Source: Variovorax sp. ZS18.2.2
GTDB taxonomy: Bacteria; Pseudomonadota; Gammaproteobacteria; Burkholderiales; Burkholderiaceae_C
NCBI RefSeq assembly: GCF_024701975.1
Contig: NZ_JANLNM010000006.1
Location: 1 to 64,000 of the forward strand
Length of the DNA stretch: 64,000 nucleotides
Reading direction: 5' to 3'
The translations under genes were made by a program, and so were the position numbers. Position 1 is the first letter of the stretch. Every line of letters starts with the position of its first letter. Below are positions 1 through 7,782 of the stretch, piece after piece. A model generated the notes under the pieces. It had not been told where the DNA came from. It worked only from the letters and a program-made list of their open reading frames with translations, and did not search any database.

Positions 1-322
1 TGCACTGTTTTTTGCAATCCAGTCAACTTCGAAGAAGCTTTTTTCAGCCAACTCATCAGCAACCACCCCTTCCAGGGCAACCACCGAACAACACATCACT
101 GCGTTGTCAGCCGAGCCCACGAGTATACATCGCTTTTTCAGGTCGACGCCACTTTGAAGACGCTTTGTACTCATGCAATGCATGCAACTCGCCCGACCCA
201 TCCAAGCAAGACTGAGGCTTCAGATCGCTCGTCGTGATCTCCTTACAGCGCCGGATTCGCCCAAGCTCCCTTACTAACTAGTAGAGAGGCGATGTGCTCC
301 TCCGGGAGGGTCCCCAGGCAAG
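1..322. other. Left-edge stretch without a supportable gene
   Basis: No reading frame here looks coding: a 67-residue frame from position 12 is of skewed composition and has no ribosome site. On the minus strand a hexamer TTGACT at 21-26 could be a -35 element firing leftwards out of the window, but its -10 would lie at or beyond position 1. The 9-mer TGCATGCAA occurs at 179-187 and recurs near 6.2-6.4 kb. Nothing else is recognised. Confidence 0.5.
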
Positions 323-345
323 AAAAAAGCCGCCCGAAGGCGGCT
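323..345 (-). terminator. Intrinsic terminator of the 374-916 gene
   Basis: On the minus strand AGCCGCC and GGCGGCT form a perfect 7-bp stem around a TTCG tetraloop and are followed by six T residues. It begins about 30 bases after the stop of the membrane protein gene, so it should end that transcript. Confidence 0.85.
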
Positions 346-373
346 GTCTATCTCAGGCGAGTCTCAACTCAGC

Positions 374-916
374 TTAGTAGTAGCGCGAGCTGTTCATGCG
401 GCGCATCGCTTCATAGAGCGTCGGCATGCGCGCTTCCTGCGAACGGGTGCTCATGCGGGCCAGCGCGTCGACCTTGGCAACCGCAGCGGCGGGCACGGTG
501 CCTTCCGATTGCTGGCGCCACACGGCGGCTTGCAGTTCCTGCATCACGCGCGGGTCGTTCTTCGCGGTCTCCATGAAGCGTGCGTCGGCGCGGGCTGCAG
601 CACGGCGCTCGGCAGCTGCCTGCCAGAGACCGGCGATGCTGCTCTTGCGCACCGAGCTGGCAAACAGCGCAAACAGCGCGATCGCTGCGAGGCAGAAGAT
701 GGCCCATGCGGCGAGCAGTGCGCCTTCGTTCCAGTTGGAGACGAGCGTGTCTGCAACCACCAGCACCGCGGCCGCGATGGCAACGATGAACAAGGCGATC
801 AGCGGACGGGCGCCTTCGGTGCCGGCGCGTGCAGCCTGGATCTGCTCGAAAAGAACTTCGGCGCGACGGACACCGGGATGGACAGTAGGTTGGTCGACGT
901 GGACGAAGCTGGTCAT
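374..916 (-). CDS. Two-helix inner-membrane protein of unknown function
   Basis: A 180-residue protein. Two hydrophobic helices at about residues 38-58 and 65-87 are separated by a very short turn. They are followed by a long soluble, alanine- and arginine-rich C-terminal tail of about 90 residues. The start at 916 is chosen because GGAGG lies at good spacing upstream; an ATG 33 codons earlier would read through the regulatory palindrome at 966-981. It is divergent from the LysR gene at 1027 and followed by an intrinsic terminator, so it is a single-gene unit. I do not recognise a domain. The hairpin topology with a basic tail suggests membrane anchoring, but no function can be assigned. Confidence 0.8.
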   Translation of the reverse strand: MTSFVHVDQPTVHPGVRRAEVLFEQIQAARAGTEGARPLIALFIVAIAAAVLVVADTLVSNWNEGALLAAWAIFCLAAIALFALFASSVRKSSIAGLWQAAAERRAAARADARFMETAKNDPRVMQELQAAVWRQQSEGTVPAAAVAKVDALARMSTRSQEARMPTLYEAMRRMNSSRYY

Positions 917-965
917 GATGCGATCCCTCCGGGGATGAATGGCAACGAGTGCCGATGCCGTGATA

Positions 966-981
966 TTAGGGGTTACCCTAA
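966..981. promoter_or_regulatory. Palindrome TTAGGG-N4-CCCTAA, candidate operator
   Basis: A perfect 6-bp inverted repeat with spacer GTTA in the 110-bp gap between the divergent membrane protein (start 916) and LysR (start 1027). The core AGGG-N4-CCCT recurs at 2243-2260 upstream of the 57-aa gene. LysR regulators commonly bind dyads in the divergent gap next to their own gene, so autoregulation is a reasonable inference. Confidence 0.5.
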
Positions 982-1026
982 TGCTTTGCCACTTTATCTT
1001 TCTGATGTTTATCATTCACAACGCTG

Positions 1027-2007
1027 ATGGATGTCAACTTTCGCACGCTCGACCTCAACCTGCTTCGCGTCTTCGACGAGGTGATGGCGGAGCGCAACCT
1101 CACGCGCGCAGCCCGCAACCTCTCTATTACCCAGCCTGCGGTGAGCAATGCACTGCGGCGCCTGCGCGAGGTGATGGGTGACGAACTTGTGCGCCGCGCC
1201 GGCGCCGGCGTGGAGCCCACGCCACGGGCCCTGGCGCTCTGGCCAACGGTGCGCGATGCCCTGCGCCAGCTGCAGCACACCCTGGCCCCGGGCGAGTTCG
1301 ATGCGGCAACCGCCGACACCACGTTCCTGCTGGCCATGGCCGACGCCACTGCGGCGGAGCTGATTCCCGGCCTGGTGCAGATCGCCGAAAAGGAAGCCCC
1401 CGCCATTTCCCTGCGCGTGCTCCCGCTGACCACGCGCGATCCGCGCCGGATGCTGGAGAACGAAGAGGTGGACATGGCCATCGGCTATTTCCCGGCCGTG
1501 ATCGCCAGCCTGGCGGCGCGGGGGCAATCGGGGGTGGGGGTACCGTTCGAGACCCAGCGGCTCTACTTGGGCCAGTATGTATGTGTGATGCGCCGCGGTC
1601 ATCCGCTCGCGAACGCGCCGCTCACGCTGGACGACTACTGCGCCGCGCGGCACCTGCTGGTGAGTTTTTCGGGGCGGCCCTACGGCTTCATCGACCAGAC
1701 GCTGGGCGCCATGGGGCGCGAGCGGCGCATCGTGGTGACGGTGAACCAGTTCTTCACGGCGGGCCGGGTGGTCGCGAATTCAGACCTCTTGACCGTGCTG
1801 CCCCGTCACTTCGTGACCGTGACGGGCATCGACGACCAGTTGGTGCTGCGCGACCTGCCCTTCGACCAGCCGCCGGTGCACGTGGATGCCATCTGGCACC
1901 GGCGCGCCCAGCATGGGCATGCGCATGAGTGGCTGCGGACCGCGCTGTTGCGGTCGGCCGCGGCAGCCTTCGCGGGCTCGATCCTCGGGCAGAAGGTGCC
2001 CGACTGA
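1027..2007 (+). CDS. LysR-family transcriptional regulator
   Basis: A 326-residue LysR-type regulator. The N-terminus has the family's winged HTH: the stretch NLTRAARNLSITQPAVSNAL at about residues 24-43 is the recognition region. A periplasmic-binding-protein-like effector domain follows to the end. Length is normal for the family (about 300). The start is the ATG immediately after the divergent gap. A small divergently placed membrane protein gene is upstream, and a convergent 57-aa gene lies 13 bases past the stop. Both neighbours carry the same AGGG-N4-CCCT dyad upstream, which makes them the natural regulon candidates. The effector is unknown. Confidence 0.93.
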   Translation: MDVNFRTLDLNLLRVFDEVMAERNLTRAARNLSITQPAVSNALRRLREVMGDELVRRAGAGVEPTPRALALWPTVRDALRQLQHTLAPGEFDAATADTTFLLAMADATAAELIPGLVQIAEKEAPAISLRVLPLTTRDPRRMLENEEVDMAIGYFPAVIASLAARGQSGVGVPFETQRLYLGQYVCVMRRGHPLANAPLTLDDYCAARHLLVSFSGRPYGFIDQTLGAMGRERRIVVTVNQFFTAGRVVANSDLLTVLPRHFVTVTGIDDQLVLRDLPFDQPPVHVDAIWHRRAQHGHAHEWLRTALLRSAAAAFAGSILGQKVPD

Positions 2008-2020
2008 CCGGCGTTGACGC

Positions 2021-2194
2021 TCAGCGGACGACGCTGAGCCAGGCGGACGCGGCTGCGCGCAGTTCCTGCGCGTGGTGCGCACCGCGGCCGGCGCGAACGT
2101 CGGCGCTTTCCATCAGCGCGGCGGCGTGGCTGGCCGGTGCGCTGTCGCTGGAGGAACGGAAGAAACGGGCCACTTGGGCGAGGAGGCTGAACAT
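2021..2194 (-). CDS. Small 57-aa protein
   Basis: An ATG at 2194 opens a 57-codon frame ending in TGA at 2021. It has an amphipathic N-terminus (MFSLLAQVARFFRSS) and an alanine-rich helical remainder ending AWLSVVR. It is convergent with the LysR gene with only 13 bases between stops. A palindrome with core AGGG-N4-CCCT lies 49-66 bases upstream of its start, matching the site in front of the LysR and membrane-protein genes. The short hydrophobic and basic start suggests peripheral membrane contact, but no family is recognised. The upstream site and the compact placement are the evidence that it is real. Confidence 0.6.
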   Translation of the reverse strand: MFSLLAQVARFFRSSSDSAPASHAAALMESADVRAGRGAHHAQELRAAASAWLSVVR

Positions 2195-2242
2195 GGTGTT
2201 GCGCGGCTTATGGCCGTGCTCTGAGTGGTTGGTGCTCCAAGA

Positions 2243-2260
2243 TTAAGGGTTTTCCCTAGG
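2243..2260. promoter_or_regulatory. Second AGGG-N4-CCCT palindrome, candidate operator
   Basis: AAGGG-TTTT-CCCTA forms an inverted repeat upstream of the 57-aa gene (start 2194) and about 60-80 bases upstream of the plus-strand phosphoesterase (start 2321). It shares its core with the dyad at 966-981. With the LysR gene between the two copies, a shared local regulator is the simplest reading. Confidence 0.45.
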
Positions 2261-2320
2261 AAAACAAGCCTGACCTTATGCGCTTCATGCATGGGGCAAT
2301 TCACCTAGACTGGCCCGACG

Positions 2321-3127
2321 ATGAAGCTGCAACTGCTCTCCGACCTGCACCTGGAGTCCCACCCCCGCTTCCACGCCGAGCCGATTCCGGGCGCCGACCT
2401 GCTGGTCCTGGCGGGCGACATCGGCTCCTACCAGGAAGGCTCCCGGCTCGCGGACACCGATTTCGGCCTGGGCCGTTTCTCGCCCCGCAACGGCTGGCCG
2501 GTGCCGGTGGTCTATGTGCCGGGCAACCACGAATACGACAACGCCGACTTCGACGAAACCCACGACCGCCTGCGCGCGCTCTGCACCGAGCTCGACATCC
2601 AGTGGCTCGAGCGCGAAACGCTCGTCATCGACGGCATCCGCTTCATCGGCACCACGCTCTGGGCCGACTTCGACGCACTGGTCGAGCCCACCGACGGCCT
2701 GGCCGAGGCGCTCAAGAAGCGCGGCAAGGCGATGCGGGCCGCCGACTTCTATCTGGAAAAGATGGCCACCCGGCGCCATGGCGAACTCTTCCTGTCCGGC
2801 CCGCTGCGCGAGCAGGCGCTGGTCTGCCAAGACTGGCTGCGGCAGGCACTGGCCGAGCCTTTCGACGGCACCACGGTCGCCATCACGCATTTCGCGCCGA
2901 CGCTGGCGAGCGCCGATCCGCGCTACGGCCTGACGCCCGGCACCGCCGGCTTCTGCAACGCCCTCGACGAACTGCTGCCGTCCACCCAGCTCTGGCTGCA
3001 CGGCCATCTGCACTGCGCCTTCGACTATGTGAAGGACGGCTGCCGCGTGGTGGCCAACCCGTTGGGCTACAAGCGCAACGGCGAGCAGGAAGGCTATCGC
3101 CCCGACCTGCTGATCGAAGTGCGCTGA
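2321..3127 (+). CDS. Calcineurin-like metallophosphoesterase
   Basis: A 268-residue cytosolic phosphoesterase with all the metal-binding motifs of the calcineurin-like fold in order: DLH at residues 8-10, GD at 32-33, GNHE at 68-71 and GHLH at 228-231. These hold two divalent metals for hydrolysis of a phosphoester. There is no signal peptide, so it acts in the cytoplasm; the substrate (nucleotide, cyclic nucleotide or other) cannot be told. It stands alone between a divergent small gene and the amidase, 81 bases from the latter. No clear Shine-Dalgarno precedes the ATG, which is the first usable start before the DLH motif. Confidence 0.92.
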   Translation: MKLQLLSDLHLESHPRFHAEPIPGADLLVLAGDIGSYQEGSRLADTDFGLGRFSPRNGWPVPVVYVPGNHEYDNADFDETHDRLRALCTELDIQWLERETLVIDGIRFIGTTLWADFDALVEPTDGLAEALKKRGKAMRAADFYLEKMATRRHGELFLSGPLREQALVCQDWLRQALAEPFDGTTVAITHFAPTLASADPRYGLTPGTAGFCNALDELLPSTQLWLHGHLHCAFDYVKDGCRVVANPLGYKRNGEQEGYRPDLLIEVR

Positions 3128-3208
3128 CCCCGGCGCCGCCGTAACGGCCGGCTACCGCCGAGCCGCGCGCGCTGTGTAGACTGCCTCGGGTCCACCCTGG
3201 AGAGAGAC

Positions 3209-4702
3209 ATGGCACAGCCGCAACAACGTCGCACCTTCCTTCAACAATCGGCTGGTGCCGCGGCGGCAGTCGGCATGCTGTCGGTGCTGCCGAAAGCGCT
3301 GGCGCAGGCGCCCGACGCCGCGGGCAAGGCCATGGGCCGGCTCTCGATGGCCGAGATGTCGCGCCGCCTTGCAGCCGGGTCGCTAACCAGCAGCCAGCTG
3401 GTGGAAGAAGCGCTGGCCGCCATCCAGAACCCCGCGGGCGAAGGCGCACGCACCTTCATCCAGGTGCACGCCGCATCGGCGCGCAGCACCGCGGCGCAGC
3501 TCGATGCCGATCGCAAGGGCGGCCGCGCAGCCGCCTCCCCGATCGCCGGCATCCCGATCTCCCTGAAGGACCTGTTCGACGAAGCCGGCGTCACCACGCT
3601 CGGCGGCTCCACCGTGCTGGTCGGCCAGCCGCCGGCTCAGCGCGATGCGGTGGTGGTCGAGCGGCTGCGGCGCGCGGGCGCGATCGTCATCGGGCGCACC
3701 AACACGGTCGAATTCGCCTACACCGGCCTGGGCATCAACCCGAACTACGGCACGCCGAAGAACGTCTACGACCGCGCGACCGGCCGCATTCCCGGCGGCT
3801 CGACCTCGGGCGGTGCCATCTCGGTGACCGATGGCATGGCGGCCGGCGCCATCGGCACCGACACCGGCGGGTCGCTGCGCATTCCCGCGGCGCTCAACGG
3901 GCTGGTGGGTTTCAAGCCCACGCAGCGCCGCATTCCGCTCGATGGCGTGATGCCCCTATCGACCTCCTTCGACTCGGCCGGGCCGATGGCGTGGACGGTG
4001 GAAGACTGCGCCCTGCTCGACGCCGTGCTGGCCGGAGAGCTGTCGCGGGCGCCGAAGGTGGTATCGCTGCGCGGCCTGCGCTTTGCGGTGCCGAAGACCT
4101 TCTTTCAGGACGATCTCTCGCCGCCCGTGGCCGCAGCATTTGCATCCGCGCTTTCGAAGCTCTCGGCCGCCGGCGCCACGGTGATCGAACTGCCGATGAC
4201 CGAATTCGCCAAGGCGCCGACCATCAACCCGCGCGGCATGATCACCGCCTCGGAGGCCTACGCTTGGCACCGCGAATTCATCAAGACGGGCGCCGCCAAA
4301 TACGACCCGCGCGTACTGGCGCGCATCAAGACCGGCGAGACGATCACCGCGCCCGACTACCTGCAGTTGCAGGCGCTGCGCCGCCAGTTCATCCGCTCGG
4401 TCAACGCCGCGGCCGCGGGCTACGACGCGATGCTGATGCCCACCACGCCCGACATCGCCCCGCCGATCGCCGAGGTGATCAAGGACGACGAGACCTACTA
4501 CCGCATCAACGGCCGCATGCTGCGCAACCCCTCGGTGGTGAACCTGTTCGATGGCTGCGCGCTCTCGGTGCCCTGTCATGACGCGGGCACCGCGCCGGTC
4601 GGGCTGATGGTGGCCGGCATCGGCAACACCGATCACCGGCTGCTGGCGGTGGGCGCGGCGGTGGAAGCGGTAGTGACGCCGCGGCGCGGCGTCAACAGCT
4701 AG
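3209..4702 (+). CDS. Exported amidase (amidase signature family)
   Basis: A 497-residue amidase-signature enzyme. The catalytic Ser-cisSer-Lys triad is visible: Lys120 in ISLKDLFDE, cis-Ser198 in GGSTSGG and nucleophile Ser222 in GTDTGGSLR. The N-terminus QRRTFLQQSAG followed by a hydrophobic stretch and AQA resembles a twin-arginine signal with cleavage after about residue 32, implying a folded periplasmic enzyme. GGAGAG precedes the ATG. It hydrolyses carboxylic amides, substrate unknown. It is convergent with a TetR gene that ends 7 bases past its stop. Glutamyl-tRNA amidotransferase subunit A is the same fold, but the export signal argues against that role. Confidence 0.92.
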   Translation: MAQPQQRRTFLQQSAGAAAAVGMLSVLPKALAQAPDAAGKAMGRLSMAEMSRRLAAGSLTSSQLVEEALAAIQNPAGEGARTFIQVHAASARSTAAQLDADRKGGRAAASPIAGIPISLKDLFDEAGVTTLGGSTVLVGQPPAQRDAVVVERLRRAGAIVIGRTNTVEFAYTGLGINPNYGTPKNVYDRATGRIPGGSTSGGAISVTDGMAAGAIGTDTGGSLRIPAALNGLVGFKPTQRRIPLDGVMPLSTSFDSAGPMAWTVEDCALLDAVLAGELSRAPKVVSLRGLRFAVPKTFFQDDLSPPVAAAFASALSKLSAAGATVIELPMTEFAKAPTINPRGMITASEAYAWHREFIKTGAAKYDPRVLARIKTGETITAPDYLQLQALRRQFIRSVNAAAAGYDAMLMPTTPDIAPPIAEVIKDDETYYRINGRMLRNPSVVNLFDGCALSVPCHDAGTAPVGLMVAGIGNTDHRLLAVGAAVEAVVTPRRGVNS

Positions 4703-4709
4703 CGCCCGT

Positions 4710-5330
4710 TCACCGCGAAGCCAGGCCGTCGAAGCAGGTGCCGAGCACGAGCTCGACGATCTCCGCATCGCTCTGCAGGCCGCCGGCCTTGAGGAAACCG
4801 AGCACCGGATCGCAGGCGCGCGCGAACAGCGTGTAGAGCACGGCGATCGCGGGCAGCTTCGAATTCAGCGTGCCATCGGCCTGCGCGGCCTGGATCCAGC
4901 CGCCGAGCGTGTCGCTGATCGCGACCAGCCGGTCGAGATACCCGCGGTTGTTCATCAGCGCGGCGCGCAGGGTGGAGTTCTGGTGCGGCAGCGAGGGCAT
5001 CTCGCCGGCCAGTTGCGCTTCCATGGCCCAGCGCACCGCCGCGCGCAGCTTGTCGACGGGCTTCCGGTCGGTCGGCACCGACGCCAGCACATCCTGCGTG
5101 CGCTGCATGAGGCGCACCATCGCCGCGGCCGCGAGGTCTTCCTTGCTGGGAAAGTGCTTGTAGAGGCTGGCCTTGGCGATGCCGACGGAGGCGGCGACCT
5201 CGTCGACCGTCATCGATTCGAAGCCCTTTTCAGCGAGCAGGCGGTTCGCGGTCTGCACGATGGCCTCTTCGCGGGCCTGAAGCATCTGTGCCTTGAACGA
5301 GGGCTTGGCGGGGTCGGCAGCGGCGGTCAT
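4710..5330 (-). CDS. TetR-family transcriptional regulator
   Basis: A 206-residue TetR-type repressor. The helix-turn-helix is at about residues 40-65 (MTVDEVAASVGIAKASLYKHF), followed by a helical ligand-binding domain. It is convergent with the amidase and lies in tandem 88 bases downstream of the GntR gene. A near-palindromic CGGAAATACCG about 46 bases upstream of its start, plus a partial copy at the start codon, could be its own operator. Ligand and targets are unknown; the amidase and the GntR gene are the nearest candidates. Confidence 0.92.
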   Translation of the reverse strand: MTAAADPAKPSFKAQMLQAREEAIVQTANRLLAEKGFESMTVDEVAASVGIAKASLYKHFPSKEDLAAAAMVRLMQRTQDVLASVPTDRKPVDKLRAAVRWAMEAQLAGEMPSLPHQNSTLRAALMNNRGYLDRLVAISDTLGGWIQAAQADGTLNSKLPAIAVLYTLFARACDPVLGFLKAGGLQSDAEIVELVLGTCFDGLASR

Positions 5331-5375
5331 GCGGAAATTCTAGTCTTGGCCGTCGCCGGCCAGACGGTGCGCGTG

Positions 5376-5386
5376 CGGAAATACCG
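5376..5386. promoter_or_regulatory. Candidate TetR operator CGGAAATACCG
   Basis: An imperfect 11-bp dyad 46 bases upstream of the TetR start, with the left half CGGAAAT repeated at 5332-5338 immediately before the start codon. TetR proteins usually repress their own genes from such sites. Assignment is inference. Confidence 0.3.
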
Positions 5387-5418
5387 TTCAGTCTTCGTTG
5401 AAGACCGGCCAGTTCCAC

Positions 5419-6153
5419 TCAGGCGCTGCGCCCCTTGGAAACCAGCTTGATGCCCGGCATCAGCTCGGCCGCGAGTTCGGGCCGCTCCAGCGCGTAGTCG
5501 AGGTTCATGCGCGCGATCTCGACATGCTCCTCGCCCAGCGCCTGCGCGCGCGAGCCTTGCCCGCGCTCGATGGCCTGCACGATCGCGTGGTGCGTGCGGT
5601 GCGCCTGGCGCATCCATTGCTGGCCCTCTTCCATCGACGACTGCATCGGCAGCATCGCGCTGGGCGCGGCGAAGGGCTGGCCGCCGAGCATGTCCATCAC
5701 CCGCTTGAGCGCGAGGTTGCCGCAGCCCTCGACGATCAGCTTGTGGAAGCGGTCGTTCATCTCGACGTAGGCCGCGTAGTCGTCGATTTCCATGGTGGGC
5801 TTGTTCACCGCCCTGTCGCCGGCGTCCAGGCAGTCTTTCAGGTCGCGCAGCAGCTGGCGCGAGGCGCCGTCTTCGGCCAGCAAACGCGCCGCAAAGCCTT
5901 CGATCACGCCGCGCACGCGGATGGCGTCGGCCACCTCCTGCGAGGTGAAGCGGCGCATCTGGTAGCCGCCGCTGGGCGATTGTTCGATGAGGCCTTCGTG
6001 CTCGAGGCTCGCCAGCGCCAGACGCACCGGGGTGCGCGAGGCTTCGAGCTTCTCGGCGAGCGGGATCTCGGCCAGCCGCTCTCCGGGCACGAATCCACCC
6101 TTGAGGATCATGTCGCGCAGTTGCACGAGCACGCGGGATTGTTGAGAGTCCAT
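5419..6153 (-). CDS. GntR-family regulator, FCD subfamily
   Basis: A 244-residue regulator with an N-terminal GntR winged helix (PLAEKLEASRTPVRLALASL at about residues 30-50) and a C-terminal all-helical FCD ligand domain. The start at 6153 (MDSQQSR) is preferred over an ATG 22 codons earlier because the wHTH then begins at the usual distance. It is divergent from the Rieske oxygenase operon, across 286 bases containing two TTGCATGCA sites. FCD proteins typically sense organic acids and repress neighbouring catabolic genes, so it is the likely switch for the oxygenase operon. Confidence 0.92.
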   Translation of the reverse strand: MDSQQSRVLVQLRDMILKGGFVPGERLAEIPLAEKLEASRTPVRLALASLEHEGLIEQSPSGGYQMRRFTSQEVADAIRVRGVIEGFAARLLAEDGASRQLLRDLKDCLDAGDRAVNKPTMEIDDYAAYVEMNDRFHKLIVEGCGNLALKRVMDMLGGQPFAAPSAMLPMQSSMEEGQQWMRQAHRTHHAIVQAIERGQGSRAQALGEEHVEIARMNLDYALERPELAAELMPGIKLVSKGRSA

Positions 6154-6238
6154 CAGACGGGGCGCCGGGAGCGGGAATGAGCGGATTCTAGGAGACGAGA
6201 ACGCGATTGCACGCAGCATATTTGCCTTGGCTCAGTTG

Positions 6239-6395
6239 TTGCATGCACTTCTGCACAACATGTGTCAAAAACACACGTCACACTCAGAGTTAACCCTGAT
6301 CTCAGGCGCTTCAAGCCCCGTAACGGGGCAAAACCGCAGATGAAAGTTTGACCCGGATCGAGGATCACCAAGACAATGCATACAGTTGCATGCAA
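6239..6395. promoter_or_regulatory. Divergent control region with two TTGCATGCA sites
   Basis: TTGCATGCA occurs at 6239-6247, and as a perfect 10-bp palindrome TTGCATGCAA at 6386-6395, ending 44 bases before the oxygenase start. The left copy sits inside a wider dyad GTTGTTGCATGCA...TGCACAAC. Between a GntR/FCD regulator and the operon it faces, paired sites like these are the expected operators for repression by looping or occlusion. No confident -35/-10 pair was picked. Confidence 0.45.
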
Positions 6396-6439
6396 TGGCT
6401 TGCAGCCTCTTTCCGAAGACCCACGATGGAGCCCGCACG

Positions 6440-7771
6440 ATGATCAGCGCCGAGCAGAACGATTTCATCACCCGCGTCGGACGCGACGCCCCGGCCGGCA
6501 AGCTGCTGCGCCGCTACTGGCAGCCGGTGGCCCTGGCCGACGAACTGGCGGGCGCGCGCCCGGTCAAGCCCGTGAAGCTCATGGGCCAGGACTTCGTGCT
6601 GTTCCGCGACGAGAGCGGCCAGCTGGGCATGCTCGACCGCGACTGCCCGCACCGCGGCGCCGACCTTGCCTTCGGCCGGCTGGAGAACGGCGGCATCCGC
6701 TGCGCCTTCCACGGCTGGCTCTTCGACGCCAAGGGCAACTGCCTCGAAACCCCCGCCGAGCCCGCCACCAGCAAGCTGTGCAGCCGCATCAGGCAGTCGG
6801 CCTATCCGGTGGTCGAGAAGGCCGGCGTCGTCTTCGCGTACATCGGCGAGGGCGAGCCGCCGGCCTTCCCCGACTTCGACTGCTTCGTCGCCCCCGACAC
6901 CCACACCTTCGCGTTCAAGGGCCTCTTCGAGTGCAACTGGCTGCAGGCGCTCGAAGTGGGCATCGACCCCGCGCACGCCTCGTACCTGCACCGCTTCTTC
7001 GAGGACGAGGACACCTCCGAGAGCTACGGCAAGCAGTTCCGCGGCGCCTCGGCCGACTCCGACATGCCGATCACCAAGGTCCTGCGCGAGTACGACCGGC
7101 CCGAGATCAGCGTGGAGCCCACCGACTACGGCTTCCGCCTGAAGGCGCTGCGCAAGCTCTCCGAAGACACGACCCACGTGCGCGTGACCAACGTAGTATT
7201 CCCCCAGGCCTTCGTGATCCCGATGAGCGCGGAGATGACCATCTCGCAATGGCACGTGCCGGTGGACGACACGCACTGCTACTGGTACGCCATCTTCACC
7301 AGCTTCACCGGCCCGGTCGACAAGCAGCAGATGCGCGACCAGCGCCTGAAGCTCTACGAGTTGCCCGACTACACCTCGCGCAAGAACAAGCGCAACAACT
7401 ACGGCTACAGCGTCGACGAGCAGTTGACCGAAACCTACACCGGCATGGGCGACGACATCAACGTGCACGACCAGTGGGCGGTGGAATCGCAGGGCGCCAT
7501 CCAGGACCGTACGCGCGAGCACCTGGGCAGCACCGACAAGGGAATCATTGCCTACCGCCGCGTGCTGGTGAAGGCCATCGAGGCCACGCTGGCCGGCGAA
7601 ACCGCGCCGATGCTGATCGACGCCGCACAGGCAAGCACGATGACCGGTCCGCCTTCCATCGACGGCATCGGCCACGTCGTCGATGAAGCCGCCACCGAGA
7701 CCTACTGGCAGGAGGCCGACCGCGCGCGTCGCCTGAAGTCCGACTGGGCCTCCGCACGGCTGGCCGCCTGA
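6440..7771 (+). CDS. Rieske-type ring-hydroxylating oxygenase, large subunit
   Basis: A 443-residue oxygenase. The Rieske 2Fe-2S ligands are Cys69-x-His71 and Cys88-x2-His91. The mononuclear iron site has His179 and His184 in DPAHASYLH. The size and the shape of the C-terminal domain fit the phthalate 4,5-dioxygenase/LigX-type group, which works as a homo-oligomer without a beta subunit. The start at 6440 follows GGAG; an in-frame TTG at 6386 lies inside the operator. It heads a co-oriented operon with a GS-like ligase 11 bases on, then a ferredoxin and a Liv transporter. No reductase is encoded nearby, so electrons must reach the ferredoxin from elsewhere. Substrate unknown; likely an aromatic acid or N-containing compound. 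Confidence 0.92.
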   Translation: MISAEQNDFITRVGRDAPAGKLLRRYWQPVALADELAGARPVKPVKLMGQDFVLFRDESGQLGMLDRDCPHRGADLAFGRLENGGIRCAFHGWLFDAKGNCLETPAEPATSKLCSRIRQSAYPVVEKAGVVFAYIGEGEPPAFPDFDCFVAPDTHTFAFKGLFECNWLQALEVGIDPAHASYLHRFFEDEDTSESYGKQFRGASADSDMPITKVLREYDRPEISVEPTDYGFRLKALRKLSEDTTHVRVTNVVFPQAFVIPMSAEMTISQWHVPVDDTHCYWYAIFTSFTGPVDKQQMRDQRLKLYELPDYTSRKNKRNNYGYSVDEQLTETYTGMGDDINVHDQWAVESQGAIQDRTREHLGSTDKGIIAYRRVLVKAIEATLAGETAPMLIDAAQASTMTGPPSIDGIGHVVDEAATETYWQEADRARRLKSDWASARLAA

Positions 7772-7782
7772 GCACGCGCGCC

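Noticed and set aside
12-215. 67-residue plus-strand frame at the left edge
   Set aside because: No ribosome site, unusual composition (proline, glutamine and serine-rich) and no family resemblance. I leave the stretch as unassigned.
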